This document shows positions 12,060 through 25,080 of a stretch of 64,000 nucleotides of DNA, piece after piece. This stretch comes from Phialocephala subalpina. Taxonomy: Eukaryota > Ascomycota > Leotiomycetes > Helotiales > Mollisiaceae. A program made the translations under genes and the position numbers. The notes beneath the pieces are model-generated. The model saw nothing but the letters and a program-made list of their open reading frames with translations. It was not told the origin of the DNA and did not search any database. The DNA lies in contig FJOG01000043.1 of assembly GCA_900073065.1 (NCBI GenBank), positions 242,775 through 306,774 of the forward strand. The letters are read 5' to 3'. The stretch's first letter is position 1, and each line of letters starts with the position of its first letter.

Positions 12060-13061
12060 AAGGCAATGGAACTATCTTATGTCATTCCCAAAATATTTGA
12101 ACTAGATGTAGGATTTGGAACTCAGGATAGTAAACCATTAGGTCCTCTTACCAGAAATGGAACACGACCTCGGGACTTTCAAGGTGCCAGTCACGTGGAG
12201 TTGCCAATTCTCAGGGGCTTCGGCTAAGAGGAATCCCCCGCCTCTGAAAGGGAGGTCTCAAGTTACACAAGGCTATATGTATCAATGTCAGATGAGGAGA
12301 AATTGGGTGTTTTATTTCCTGATAGACATCTCTTTTGAGAAAGGACTTCAATCACGTGGCAGTCTCTAAACCATCTTTCGGAATCATCGGGTCAATTAAC
12401 TCGCCCCTTGTCAATTTGATCATTCTGTTTCACGCGGAGCCAGTTTCCCAATTGATATCATCAGCTGTCGCCGCAAGGCGGTGTGCGTCGATAATAATTT
12501 GGTGGTTGCAATTCGCCATCTTCATTCGCTCGGCGAAACCGTTAAGAGAGTAGTGATCGACAGGCGTCGACGTAACTAGATAGGGCTGCTGCACCGCCTT
12601 AAATATAACCCTTACCGAGATTTCGAGACGTCAGAACAGCATAAACCTTAAATGCCGGAGAATAATATAAGATTCCTAGGTAGGTACCGAGCGACTTCGA
12701 CATAGATATCCGGGGACTCAATTGACTTTGCCCATATTTCCCCCATTCGAATGTCAATAAGCGTTTATCGTCCCCAGCGTTGCTATCTCTTACCTTCGTA
12801 TTCCGACCAGCCGGTGCGATGCGAGGATTCGGATCTTTTTGATAGGGGATTTTCCATCAACTACTTTAGTTGCCGTCTTTAGTTGGATCTGAGCAACTTT
12901 CTAGAATCCGTGAATCCACGGGAATCGGGGCTAGGACGTAAGTCAAACAGCCTCTCTGTCCGACTTCCGTCGAGACATAGACGGTGACGAGACTGGTCTT
13001 CATTCAATTGAGGCACTCTTCCTGTTTTCCACTTATAATAGCTCTTCGGCCGTGAGCTGCC
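12060..13061. other. Intergenic region, no gene seen
   Basis: Only short unsupported frames occur. This is probably the upstream region of the Zn2Cys6 gene that starts at 13062. I see no repeat or RNA gene here. Confidence 0.5.
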
Positions 13062-15673
13062 ATGGTACCAGGCTCTTCCGACGGAATAGCTTCTTGTGCG
13101 TCATCCAGGGGATCACCCGATCCGGAACGATGTCGGTATGTCTTCACCATTCACTCAAAATAATTGCACATGTATTCTAACAAGGTATTTACAGGACATG
13201 TCAGGTGGGCTGACAGCAAATCTTCTTCAAAGGTGCTCCTGAATTAACCAAATCTGCAGAGACGGAAGGTGAAATGTGGGAAAGAGAGGCCGATTTGCGC
13301 CAACTGTAAACGATTGGGTCTGGAATGTGAAAGAATAACGAAGTTGAGATGGAGAGATCAAACAATGTCGAGTGAGTATTTTCTACCCCGCTTTATAGAC
13401 TGCCACTTATATTTTCAGCTCGAGTATCATCATCTAGTGTGACTTCCGAGAGACGCTCGATATGGGACCCAGAAATGAACAAGCATGATATGAATGGGCC
13501 CGATCCGTTGATAAACAAGGCTGATATTCCGGAGAAATCTGGTTGGTTCCACCCAATATAAAGCACATCGGATAGGTATACTGAGAATTTCAGGTCACTG
13601 CTTTGTGAATACAACACCAGAGAATTTCTTTGAAACATATAAAGCCGACGATGCAGCCGATACGTCGGGTATCCGCTTTGCAAATAAAACGCCAGAGAAT
13701 TTCGTCAAAATTAAAATCGAAGATCCTTCAGAAGTTGATAGTAGCATTGGTACATTAGCTGCCGTTCCCGCTGCTGACGCAACCCTCGAAATATTCGAAG
13801 ACTATGGATGCTTGGAGTCAAACCCGCCAATTTCTCGGCGGGCATCACTCTCGAAGGCTGTATTTTCAATGACTGCAAAATCTGTAGCAAGTCTTGATAC
13901 TGGGGCCAGCTTGGCAAGACGACTTGATTTCAGCCTCGGAGTTGATCCTACTTTTCAGAAAGAGTTTGGGGAAGACCTATCGAGCAAGAGCATGTTTGAC
14001 CACGCCTTTCTTCATACCCGCGACCTCCAGTGAGTTTCTCCGGTCGTGTTTGACATGGCTACTGATCGCTCATAGATATTACAATCACTATCGAGCCGTC
14101 ATTGTGTACAAGTATGTGTATCTCAAATTAACACAAAACCACTACTGATCTGTTCAGCATAAAAGTGAATAGCAGATTTCCAAGTAGTGGTGTAAGGCCA
14201 TTCTGTCATTCAGCGGATGAAACAGAGGATGCCTTTGAGCGGGCTGCAGCCTTTTTCCCTCCGGTAAGTTATCCTAATTCACATTATATCCCATTCTAAC
14301 TTTCCAGTTGTACAACGCAATACTAGCACTGTCTGCTCTTTCCATGGCACATCGTGAACGTCTCGATCGTGTGGATTCTCTCCAGTACTATCACCTTGCC
14401 GTTCAAGGATTACGCCAATACAGCACCCTTGAATCAGTCAACATGATCTACACACATTACTTTCTCATGTTGTAGGTCGATTTCTGACCTGCAAAATACC
14501 TAATGCTGATAGAATAGATACGAGATTGCAGCTTGCGAGAGACGGACCAATCTCGAGCTCAACCACATGACGCAACTTACACGGCTTCTGTCCTGGTACT
14601 TCACGACAGTGGCAACCAACCCATCATATGCATTTCGAGATCAAGCATGTCAGAAATGTACAGAAGTATCCATGACTTGTGTACCAAGCAACATGTTATA
14701 CTGCGACATGTATAACTTGATATTCCAGCGCCAGTCCTTTACGATTGTTCCAGATGTCATGGTGACTGGATTTTTCAACTCCTTTCACGCGAATAAAGAA
14801 GACCTGCAAATCGAGGCAGGGTTTGGGGAACCCGAATTCTCACGCAAAACCATCATGTTGAATGTGTTGGGAGGTTGGGGTACGTCAAACTTCCTTGGCT
14901 GAAGATATTGTGGGAGCTGAGCTGTCATAACATTCTTTCAGGAGAGCTCGGCTCCTGTGCTATTCGAAATTCTAGTAAATCGCATCCTAACCTACCGATA
15001 GCCCACCGAGTTGTCAGAGAAACGATAGAAGCAGTTAACAAACATGAGCTAATTCAAATATCCGATCTCGAACCAAGGTTCCAGGAACTAGAGAAGAAAA
15101 TCAAAGTATTAGACGATTGGTGCGCTGAAAACGCCCCTCAGATGCCCATCAACATATACGACGAGGCATACACAAAAATGCCACTTGAATGCCAGACGAC
15201 ATTTGATTCTGCAAGTTACCCTAACTTCGCCTTGACATTGCTAATATATACAGTCCCAATATACAGTCCGACAACTTCTAATCTTCGCCCACACCTCTAT
15301 CTTCCCCCAACAGCGGAAACGGCTCACGAAAAGACGCGAAGAATACATGCAGTTCCTTGCACGAGAAATTCTTTACCTAGCTCGTCCACGATGGGGTGAA
15401 ATTCGACCCATTGCTGCTAGCAATCTAATTGCTATTTTCATGTGTGGGACTGTCGTCGCCTCTCCGGAGGAGAAAGCTGAGGTGTTGAAAATCTTGGAAA
15501 CGATGGGTGCGGAGGCTAGTGGAAGGAGTTTTGTGAGGGTGATCAACGCATTGAAGGAGTTGTTCAAGGAGCAGGATAAGGTGATGAAGTCGGGTGGAGA
15601 TGAGAGGAGCGTGGATTGGTTTGTGTTCTTGAGGGAGAAAGGGTTGTTGGACTTTTCACTGTTTGGGATCTAG
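13062..15673 (+). CDS. Zn(II)2Cys6 transcription factor with Fungal_trans_2-type region
   Basis: This is a predicted nuclear DNA-binding regulator; its target pathway is unknown. Exon 1 (13062-13135), a 10-nt microexon (13195-13204) and exon 3 (from 13260) splice to give CRTCQRRKVKC followed by GKERPICANC and KRLGLEC, a perfect C-x2-C-x6-C-x6-C-x2-C-x6-C cluster. At least six further short introns follow (for example donors near 13373, 13531, 14031 and 14111). The middle part (YNAILALSALSMAHRERL...YYHLAVQGL...MLYEIAACE) and the end (RPRWGEIRPIAASNLIAIF) fit the Fungal_trans_2 region of such regulators. Exon boundaries between 14470 and 15300 are uncertain, with an intron likely just before VRQLLIFAHTSIF. 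The protein ends FSLFGI with TAG at 15671-15673. Confidence 0.8.
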
Positions 15674-16710
15674 GCGGGGTCAAAGTAGGGTGATGAAGCT
15701 GGTCTTCATCGCGAATGGCAATAGGTGAGGATTTCATGAAGCTCGTGTTTATCGTATTTAATAGTAACACAGCTCGGATTGGCTTGCGATTCTGGGTGTC
15801 CCAAAATACTGGTGAGACTGCCCGAAGGCGAGTGATCGATCGATCTACGTTCATCAGACTCGAATAAAAGGCAGAGAACGAGGAAGTCTGGTGCATACAG
15901 CCTCACGGAGCTCTACCGGTATCCATTTCGATATTGCTCCATCGACGGAGTGAGCAGCGGGGTGTTTGTGATTCTCGGTCACTGCGCAATAGTCTTTGCC
16001 AGGACTGTGGGTCCACTTTGCATTCAAGGAATGGGGCTCGTTGACTAACAATTCCTGCCCATCCTAGCTTAACCTGAGAAAGTCTGGTCAAGGCTCGGAG
16101 ACTGAAGACGCGGTCGGTGTCTCCACACTTGGATTTTGGGTGTGGTCCTTCACAAGGTTTTGGGCACGTTTTAATCAAATTTTATAGGAGCGCATTGGCA
16201 AAGTACTGGTAGCATATTTAGACAGATTTCTAGTGTCCTTTGGATCTGTAAATGGTTCATGCAAAAATGGCGCTCGCATCCATAGCGAAACCACGATGAA
16301 ATGATAAACAACAGAAACAACTCCCTTACAAAATCTTACACACTAATTAAATTTGTATCAAGCCATAAGTTCCAGTCACTGCGGTTCGCTTATATCTTGA
16401 CCAGTTAAATACTCGGCGTATGCGTTTCAAAGACTCATAAAGTAGATTGACCGGAATCTCGGTTGGCAGTTACAATTGTTAGATCAAGAGTAGGAGCCAT
16501 GCAGAGGTGGATCTAGTCTTCTTCTTCACTATAGGTTGCTTTGAGATCGTTATCCACATGTCCTAGAGCTTCTTTGATATCCAAGTCTACATTTCTGGTA
16601 CTTGGGAGCTCCATCGGCGTCATCCTGGGAATAATTCTTGGGTTCATTCATGATCTGATTCTGAATTTGCAACATTAATGGTCTATTATGTAACCATGAA
16701 TTGGTCACAA
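15674..16710. other. Intergenic region, no gene seen
   Basis: Short overlapping frames on the minus strand (15850-16180) have no recognisable domain or splice logic. Nothing else is supported. Confidence 0.5.
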
Positions 16711-18416
16711 TCAATGGATACGAAACTCGCTCTCATTCACACCCTGTAAGGACAGCCCTTCGCCGTTCATTATGCCATGAATGTAGCATTCGCCAACGAG
16801 ACGAAATGCCCCAGACCTTTCCACACTCCTTTCCAGAATGAACGGCACTCGCCCGCCCTTGAATATGGCTACAGTATCGTTGATTTGGGTCATGTTTGGT
16901 ACAACCCCAACATATCCTTTCTTAGTAGTTACAAATCTCCACCCGGAAAGAGTATCCTGAAGCGCAGATACATAGCTCATGCTTTCCTTCTGGAGTGAGT
17001 CAGGTCCCACGCTTGAATCAAGCCCCATCGGCGTCGTGGCATGAGTCTTGTTTCTTCCCTTGCAGCCGCTCTCTTCGACGGCCTTCCCCTTCTGGTTTCC
17101 CTTGTCGATATACAGCCGGAATGATTTGTATGAGGAGCGCAAATCAAGGCCGCTTGGTATTTTCTCTGTCCAGTCTGGAATCCAAGATGGAAATCGATGA
17201 GATTGGTGATTGAGATCGGCACGATAGAGGAGTTGCATGCCTCTCCCCTGACGGACAAAGGTGCGAGCAAATCTCAGTGCGATGGCTTCTAACGGGCTGT
17301 CATAATCTGGCTCAAATATTGTTTCGCTGCCATCAGACGCCAATCCCAGCAACGCAAAGAAGTGATCTCGATCGAGCGTTGACTCGGCATAGCGAAAATT
17401 TTCGAGTAGCATAATGAGTGTCCACCGGTACTGTCTGGCTTCCCATTCTCGTTGTGCCGCTAGAGATAGGAAGGGCTCCCAGCTTCTTCTGAGTTGCGAG
17501 GAGTCATCGTCGAATAACTGAGCTTCGCGCTCAATGATCTCTGTGACAAGATGAAGATCGTCCCAATCTACTATCCATTTACCACATACAATCTTTACAA
17601 CTAGCGCCGCGATTACTTCTTGAATGATCTATACTCTCCGATACTAAGAGAGGTCAAAGAGTGCGCTAATATAGGTCTAGATTTCGTCGTCTAGAGTAGG
17701 TATGCATCTGTCATTCCACGAGGCCGGAATCGTTAGTAAATCCTTTGGCCACCTTTTTCACCAAACCGGTAGTTTGAACTTCCCTCCTCTTCTACCTTTG
17801 TACTTTCTCCCGTATCTGTTCCATTCTCCAACTTGATCCCATGTTCCGACTCTGTTTTGTCTAGTGTCCTTCTTTCATGCGTCAATTTAGCCTCATAAGC
17901 GTTTTTGTATCGTACTTGCATCAACACTTCTATAGCAGCCTCGCTTCACTCGCCGCCTTCCAAAATTACACACGTAGATGATGCCATCTGAAAGATCTTT
18001 GGTAGCAAACGGATTTGCTGTCCTTTCTCTGCATTGTCCTCTTGATTTATGCATATTGCATCTATCCAAAGGAGGATAGCGTTGCTTTTGCCTCGTAAAC
18101 GTCGAAGGGCTTTATGGAGAGAAGCTGTAATCCGAAGGATTCCATCTGGGGCTAACAATTCTTGCGTTCGTTGATCCGTTCCCCATATATACGATAGCGC
18201 TCGATACGTCCCACTCGACTCGTAAGGAATGTGAAAGATCACACCTTGCAATCCATCACTTTGAGCGCCGGGGATGAGATAGAGCAACAGGATGTGCTCA
18301 GAATCTAAAGTTCGGTAAGTGTATGTTTCTTTATTCTGACGGCTTAGTCGGGTGGTAAGGCGCAGCTGATGCCTCCCGGTTGTACTGCAAGAGAACGGTT
18401 CAGGCTCTGAAAGCAA
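16711..18416 (-). pseudogene. HET-domain (heterokaryon incompatibility) pseudogene
   Basis: HET-domain proteins act in fungal non-self recognition and programmed cell death. The N-terminal part (18416-17946) carries YRALSYIWGTDQ, LRITASLHKALRRLRG and ILLWIDAICINQED, the classic HET motifs. An in-frame TGA (17946-17948) follows VILEGGE. The frame continues to about 17735, shifts by one near an A-rich run, and continues as LLTIPASWND. It then meets TAG codons at 17677-17679, 17644-17646 and 17629-17631 before opening as IIQEVIAALVVK and running to 16711 (LLENFRYAESTLDRDHFFALLGLASDG). Two of the TAGs stand where the family usually has Trp (RVW-IIQE). The three TGG to TAG changes and one CGA to TGA change are C-to-T transitions on one strand or the other, as RIP would produce. 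The gene is dead as assembled. Confidence 0.85.
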
Positions 18417-18487
18417 GAGACGAACCAGCCCAAGATATGGAAGGGATATGAAGCTTTCGTCTCTTGCTTTCAGAACCTGAACCGTTC
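18393..18487. repeat. 32-bp inverted repeat at a gene-fragment junction
   Basis: The arms at 18393-18424 and 18456-18487 are reverse complements with one mismatch (31/32), separated by 31 nt. Reading the minus strand, the NO VEIN-like frame passes through the right arm and spacer. It is then followed by an inverted copy of itself that runs directly into the HET pseudogene. This looks like a fold-back or template-switch join. Confidence 0.85.
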
Positions 18488-20905
18488 TTTTGCAGGGAAT
18501 CCTTCAATAACCAGTACTTCTCGAAGGTAATCTCGTTTGAGTCGAACAGTCGCCATGGGTCTACGAATAGACTGATTGACGACAGGTCGTCAGAGTAAAT
18601 ATCGCTGACTCTCACTAGAACAGCGGTGTCACTGTATGGGTTGTTTATGCCTTGCGTCCTGAATTGCCGCATCTAAAAGTTTGTGATCAGCAAATGTACA
18701 ACTAAGAAACAAAGATAATTACTCACTCTATTTATTTGCGAGGAATCAATAACAAACGATGATGCCTTACTTCCCATGTTGACTAGTAGTTCCAAATGAT
18801 AGACTGGCAGATTCTTTTGGAGGCTGTCTTTCCAATTGGGGGTCTCTGATTGACCATATGTCGTAAGGAATTCCGTCATTTTATTTCTGACGTCTGGCTC
18901 TCTCAATGTGAATGCTGCAACTTCCGAAGGACTATCGAATGATTTGTATCCAGATCTATTGCGGAAGACACTTGTCCAATCTCTTTCAGGCTCATAAACC
19001 TGTCCTAAGTACGTTTGTAAGAGTTTCGACATCAGCTTTTGAATAATGTAATAGGAAATCTGACGTATACCCAAAACAAGTCCCTTGACGCTGATCCCTT
19101 GGTGGGTGAAGGCTGCCGCTATACTCTCTATACCAGAATTTCTCAGGGCTGCGTGCGTACAGAAGGGACTAGTGGTTCGGGTCTTTGATCTTGCAAGCAT
19201 CGGCTACGATCCTCACGAGCTCGTAGGGCGGACATTCAGCGACGGCACAGTCTTCTATCATAAACAGGTTGAGACAACCTCCAGCGCTGGGCAGGGATAC
19301 TTGACCGCGGACAGGACTACCGTAGATCTCGGTACCGGCCAGCTTTAACAGAAAAATCTGTGAGATGTGTGTTACAACACTAACTCGTGCTTCATCGATC
19401 TGGTAAGTTACATTTACTCTGTCGGGGTGCGAGTAAGGCACCAAACCTTTTCAGTGAGAATTAGCTGATGTATCTGGGGCAGGACTGATCTATGGAGCAG
19501 GAAGAAGCAGCCTCATGATGCTATATACTCCCATAAACTTTCATAGATAGAAACCCCGACGCCAGGAATCAATTAGTTGAAACGGAAACTTACGCTTTTA
19601 TGAAAGGGCTCTTTGCTCGAAGAGAGGCTGTATAAGACCAATGAGTAGTGACTCGCCCCTTTGGGTGTGTTCGATTTGTTGTTAATTTCGACAACATACG
19701 ATTGTCAAGCCTAAGGACGTGGAATAAATCCTCCATTGGAGCCAAATCTTTGATTGGTAATTCCAGTAATGGTAATTTGCCAAGAAAGCTTTCTCTCATC
19801 ATGGGCTGATCGGCGATGAACCAGCTTGTGTTATGCATACCCAGCAGTTCGTCGTAGCGCTGCTTTCCAAAGTTTCCATCACCATTAGTGATTGGGAAAA
19901 TCGATTCTTTTTGAAGGGGGCAAAGGAGTTATGCAGCTTTGCTGATATTCACATCCTTTGGTGCCCTGATAACGTCGCGAAAGAGACGAGAAATGTCTTT
20001 CAAACGAGTTGAACTGGTGATCAGCGTCGCTGCTGCAACTATTGGTGCTATAGGATCGCCTGCAGGAAATGACAGACACCGAAAGAGATATGAACTGCTT
20101 GGGTAGTCAGACTCGATGGCAATGTTTCTTGAAATACATTCTTTCATGTTCATCCATCCAAACATCTTAGTGGTCTTCCGTGATTTGAGATGCACGAAGA
20201 GAATGGCTCTCTCATAGATTGCTGCCCTAAGAGCATTAGTATTCACTAGCTTCCAGTCCACTAATGCAAAACACACCTGATCAAATCTTCATTTCCTTTG
20301 TGTCTGGTCTGAATTTGTTCATAGATATATGCAACTTTGTCAATATCGGGAGCCTGATTCTCTGAAATGGCAATCAGGCATCGAAGATAGTACTCGATAT
20401 CTCCTTTCATAATAACGCCAAAGTAGCTCAACATGGTCCATTCCGGATGATGAGGATCTTTGATATTCAACGCAGGAATTAGGCGCCTCTCGTCAAGTTC
20501 GGGATCAACCATTGGGAGGACTGTTTCTTGCAATGGCATGGCGCCTTTGGCACTTTGAACCCGGGAGCCGCTCAAAGAGTTTCTCAGGTAGGTACTCGAT
20601 TCGAGAAAATCGGCGTTCTGCCATTTCATGTGAGCTCCATCGATCCATTTGGAATAATGGCGCCAGTTATCTCTCATGAACTGAAGGACGTCAGACGTGC
20701 TGCACTCGCGGAACATGAAGGTGAATTCCTCAGATAGTGCAAACACCTTTTCGCCCCTACCAACGTGTTCGGCCAGCCGGGTGTCCTTCGTAGGTGGTTC
20801 CGACCGGGTGATTGTCGAGGTGGCAGTTAACTTTAACTTGGGTGGTACTATGAGCTTCTGTGCGGTTTGAAATGCTCTCTCGTTATCACCGCTCTTATCA
20901 ATTGC
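18425..20905 (-). pseudogene. Truncated NO VEIN/sacsin-like large protein gene fragment
   Basis: The minus strand from 20905 reads LIVPPKLKLTATSTITRSEP, VFALSEEFTFMFREC and KWIDGAHMKWQNADFLESST, and later WFIADQPMMRESFLGKLPLL, LAGTEIYGSPVRGQVSLPS, MIEDCAVAECPPYELVRIVA, YKSFDSPSEVAAFTLREPDV and SDIYSDDLSSISLFVDPWRL. I associate this series with very large fungal proteins related to NO VEIN or sacsin-type proteins; that name is from memory and only moderately sure. One intact intron (20276-20227) remains. Damage includes TAA at 19929-19931 (SKAA, then LLCPLQKESIFPIT in frame), a stop after DPNH and a frame change near 19160. The 5' part is missing where the AT-rich block begins, and the 3' end is cut at the fold-back join with the HET pseudogene. 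Confidence 0.6.
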
Positions 20906-20944
20906 TGGTCACGTGTAATAGTGCCATATCTTTCCATACATAGT

Positions 20945-21899
20945 ATAGCTCAGGGGTAATCTCTCACACCCTTATATCCTTATTCTCCTATTTAATTGGT
21001 TTTATAAACTTAATAATACGATTTTTACTTATAAATTAATATTTAAATTTTATAATATTTTATAATTATAAATTTAAAAATTTTTAAAATTNNNNNNNNN
21101 NNNNNNNNNNNNNNNNNNNNNNNNNNNNNNNNNNNNNNNNNNNNNNNNNNNNNNNNNNNNNNNNNNNNNNNNNNNNNNNNNNNNNNNNNNNNNNNNNNNN
21201 NNNNNNNNNNNNNNNNNNNNNNNNNNNNNNNNNNNNNNNNNNNNNNNNNNNNNNNNNNNNNNNNNNNNNNNNNNNNNNNNNNNNNNNNNNNNNNNNNNNN
21301 NNNNNNNNNNNNNNNNNNNNNNNNNNNNNNNNNNNNNNNNNNNNNNNNNNNNNNNNNNNNNNNNNNNNNNNNNNNNNNNNNNNNNNNNNNNNNNNNNNNN
21401 NNNNNNNNNNNNNNNNNNNNNNNNNNNNNNNNNNNNNNNNNNNNNNNNNNNNNNNNNNNNNNNNNNNNNNNNNNNNNNNNNNNNNNNNNNNNNNNNNNNN
21501 NNNNNNNNNNNNNNNNNNNNNNNNATTTAAAAAAAATTTAATTTATATTTTCAATTTATAATAAAATATAATAATATTTTAATTATATTTTTAAATTCGT
21601 TTTTTATATTTAATTCGAAAATTTAATTTTGTATTAATATATATAAAAGAATATAATTAAAAACAAAAAATAAAATATATTAAAAAGGTTTCTAATTCTT
21701 AAGGAAATTAAATTTAATTAAATTAGAAAAAGAAATTAAATTATAATGCGATTATATTATTTAATTTATTATATACTTTATAATAATATAAATATATAAA
21801 TAAACATTATTATTATTATATTTCGAAATTATATTATAATTTCGAGGTATATATAAAATAATTTATAAAAAATTAAAAATTTCTTTTATTTAATATATA
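20945..21899. repeat. AT-rich block (left part), includes assembly gap 21092-21524
   Basis: Sequence is almost entirely A and T with no coding potential, typical of a RIP-mutated repeat. A run of 433 N lies inside it. The block resumes beyond the LTR element at 25289, so that element is nested in it. Confidence 0.85.
21092..21524. other. Assembly gap (433 N)
   Basis: This is a run of N inside the AT-rich block. Confidence 1.
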
Positions 21900-22107
21900 T
21901 GTTGGTATCACTAGGGATACTTGTCACATGTGATAAGTCAGAAACGTAATACAATAAGACTGTGCTATTGTATTCCGTTGAGTTGTAGATGATCAGAAGT
22001 AAGAGCGTAAAGTTGGAGAGTTATATCCTCCAACTTTGCGCGTTCCCACGCTAGTCCTAGTGCAGCCTAGCGTCGCACGTGATCACGTGCTTACTCTTAT
22101 ACCCACA
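21900..22107 (-). repeat. LTR (3' LTR of the minus-strand element)
   Basis: 208 bp, TG...CA termini, nearly identical to 25081-25288. The adjacent internal sequence reads AAAGAAAGAAGTG on the minus strand, a candidate polypurine tract. Confidence 0.9.
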
Positions 22108-22364
22108 CTGGCACTTCTTTCTTTATGGGAAAGACGAAGGCCAGTTTTCCAGAGAAACAAACGCAGTTATCCTCCACTCTTACCGTATACCGTTGATACG
22201 TAAGACTCGCTGATGTTCCTGTAATTGCCTAAAATATCAGGCTAAAAGAGGGGGAAATCCCCCATTTCTGGCCTTATCGGTCAGGCAGCCATAACTCCAA
22301 AACACAACGCGTAAATCACTTTTCCACCCTTTTCTGTCTCTCTCTCTCTCCACCTCTCTCCGCT

Positions 22365-24535
22365 CTACTCCACTACTCCATTGTCCTTTCCTCTCTTAAC
22401 CCATCCCTCCATTCTCACCGTAAGGCAATTGGTATCCAGGAACTTCTCTAGAGCCTTGTTAGGTGCTGATTTCGTCATAGCATCGGCCATGTTGTCTTGT
22501 CCATTAATCCACCGAATCTCCTGCAGCTCCCTACGCTCATACGATTGACGCAGAGCCATAATTGTGATTGGCCAGCAGTTGATACTCCAGCGGCTCCACT
22601 GTCGGGCATAATTCCTTGGAAAACCTCTGATGAGTATCGGTCCTCGAACGTAAAGGCTGAATGTTGATCCGATCCGAGTGCTAATTGTTGAGACAACGTT
22701 GGAGTATAGAAGATATCCTCTCTTGTGACTGCATGGCGAGTAGATTGATCATTGAGGATAGCAACAGTTTGCGTACCATCAATTTCTCCAAGTTCTGTGA
22801 CGTAGTTGTCATATCCGTCCTCCATTTCCATGTTCATGAGTAGCTGGTCTAGCTCTGTCTGTCTCTCATCCTCCAGACCCTCTACACCCTCACATTGAGC
22901 GAGGAAGCTCTGATAATATGCAGGTGTAATGTCGTGGTCTACTTTGCTCTGAGATCGTTGTCGAAATCGGTCGAAAGCTTGACGTCTCTCCTCGATCGAG
23001 TGTTTTGTTGACTAGCACCCCGGCTTATTACAGATGTAGCACTTCTTTTGATATGAAGCCGAACCTCTTTGATATCTGCGTCTTTCTCGATATCCACCGC
23101 GAGAGCCTCCTCTACCTCGGTTTCCTCCTCTGCCTTGTCCTCCTCTGTCTTTACCACGTCGTCCGTATATTCGGTCAGTCTAGAGTTGCTCCGGGTCGTC
23201 GTCGTCATCACTCTCTTGGTTCTTGCTGGTTACATCCAAGTTATATTGTTGTGTCTCTCGTGAGCGTGTCGCAGTACCTACTGCCGAACGTAGCTCAGCG
23301 CAGACGCCCTCGAACGTAGTAGTAGGCTTGTAAAGTGCTAAGTTGCACTCCTCAACTCCGCGGCAGGCGCTAATAACTTGATCTCGGAGGTTATACTCCT
23401 TTTGGTACTCGCCGGACAAGCCCATTTGAATCTTTTGAAGTTCATCAAAGAGTATTTAGAGACACTCCAACTTAGTCTTTGACGGGTTACTCTCAACGAT
23501 TCGTGGCAACGTGGTTTCTCTCCACATCGATATATACAATTGTCGATTCTCCTCCGTCTCGAAGTGTTTTCGAATCATGTCTGTCATTGGTTCGAAGCCG
23601 AGATTTCTTCCTACAATATGGTTGTAGTAGTAGACACTCGCGCGGCTCTTCAGCATAATGGAAAACGCCTTATTGAATTGGTTCTCTGGTAGTCCGACTT
23701 TATTACAGCAATTATAAAAGATCTGTATTTTATTGTCGAGGAAATCGTATAACTCTCTACCGTATTTTTTGTCCTCAGGGTAAACTTTCATTAAATCTGT
23801 GATCAATTTAGTCGTCGTACTTAGTCGGCCCGATTGTTGATCCGAGCAAAGGTCGTCGTTATTGGACACTACTTGATCTTGTTGTTGTTCCTTTTGAGGT
23901 CGAACACTCGTAATCATTGGTGTATCGGTGGTAGTAAGTATAGTTGGGTCTTTGACAATTGAGTTCGTCACGTCTTAGTTGGTGGTTGCTTGTTGATTTG
24001 GCTGTTGTTGAGGTGCCTGCTGCAATACAGGTGGCTGACTCAAAGCAGTTGGAGGCAACGGTTGATTCTGTCGTGAGTAAAAGCTACCGCGATTTTTCAA
24101 TTGGTCGTTGATCTCTTGCGTAGTCCACTCATGGAATTCCTTTGAGTTAATAACCCGAACAAGGTTCTCAGTAATCAACGCTCCATCTCTTGGCACTCAG
24201 CATCCATATGTGCGTAGGAAGTTGCGCAAACGACGAATGAGATCAAGGTCGGCCAGACGAAAGATCTCCATTGTCCATCCTACGAAATCTTCCTTAAAAG
24301 CTTCCCATAGGTTGTAGTCTGCGTATTTTTCTCTCTTGTAGATATCAAGACGGCGCATGATAAATCCGTTGATAGTCTCCTCGTTATGATCGTCTTCGTT
24401 CGTAGAGTTAAATCGCTTTCCCCATTTATCTTTGTCGTAAAGGAAATCCTTTTTCGATACGTCCGCCATCTTGAAGTATGATTTGGTGTTGATTAGAAAG
24501 AGTTTTGGTTGTGATTCGATCAAGTGTTGCTGCAC
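22365..24535 (-). pseudogene. Copia-type Gag-protease frame fused by deletion to the RNase H end
   Basis: One reading frame runs from 24535 to about 22580 with stops at 24197, near 23975, at 23456, at 23180 and at 23012-23014. It includes KVGLPENQFNKAFSIMLKSR and NLALYKPTTTFEGVCAELRS (Gag), CYICNKPGC-stop-STKHS (a zinc knuckle whose Trp codon TGG is now TAG) and FQGIMPDSGAAGVSTAG (aspartic protease D-S-G). The stop after LECL fits CAA to TAA. After a deletion and frame change, 22559-22365 encodes LRQSYERRELQEIRWINGQD and NMADAMTKSAPNKALEKFL, the end of Copia RNase H. Confidence 0.85.
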
Positions 24536-25080
24536 TTAATATCAGGTGACGAGAGTTGCGCAAAGTGTCTTGTCGTAAGCGCAAAGTCCGATCGTAAACG
24601 TCTTGTCGAAAGGACTATCGAAGGTCGTTTATTGAGAGTAGGCTGTCGGAAATCGTGCTCGAAATCTTATCAGAGATATGATCGTAAGTAGAGGTTGGCG
24701 CGTTCGAGTGGAAGTTTGCGCTTTCTTAGTTGGTGGAAACGAGAACTCAACTAAGAGGTCGCTGCTTCGGGTTTGTAGAAGGGTGTCGTTCTTGACGTTG
24801 ATCTCGAGTAGCGCTCTAAGCTGCCTATCTCAAGTCTTCGTAAACGTTCGTTGTTCTGCGTGATGGACGCAAACTTAATTAGGTAGCACAGAGTTGGGAC
24901 TCTTCTCGCGCTTCCTTCTCAAGTCTTTTGATAACCGCAACGTCTCTAGCGCGTTCTTTCAAGAAGCCTCCAGAAGCGTATTGATTATCCTGAGCGCGTA
25001 ACTGCTTCTTTTGCGTCGCAATTAGCCTCTTTCAGTATAAACTTAGCTGCTCCGTGGTTGATTAAACAACCACTGATCAG

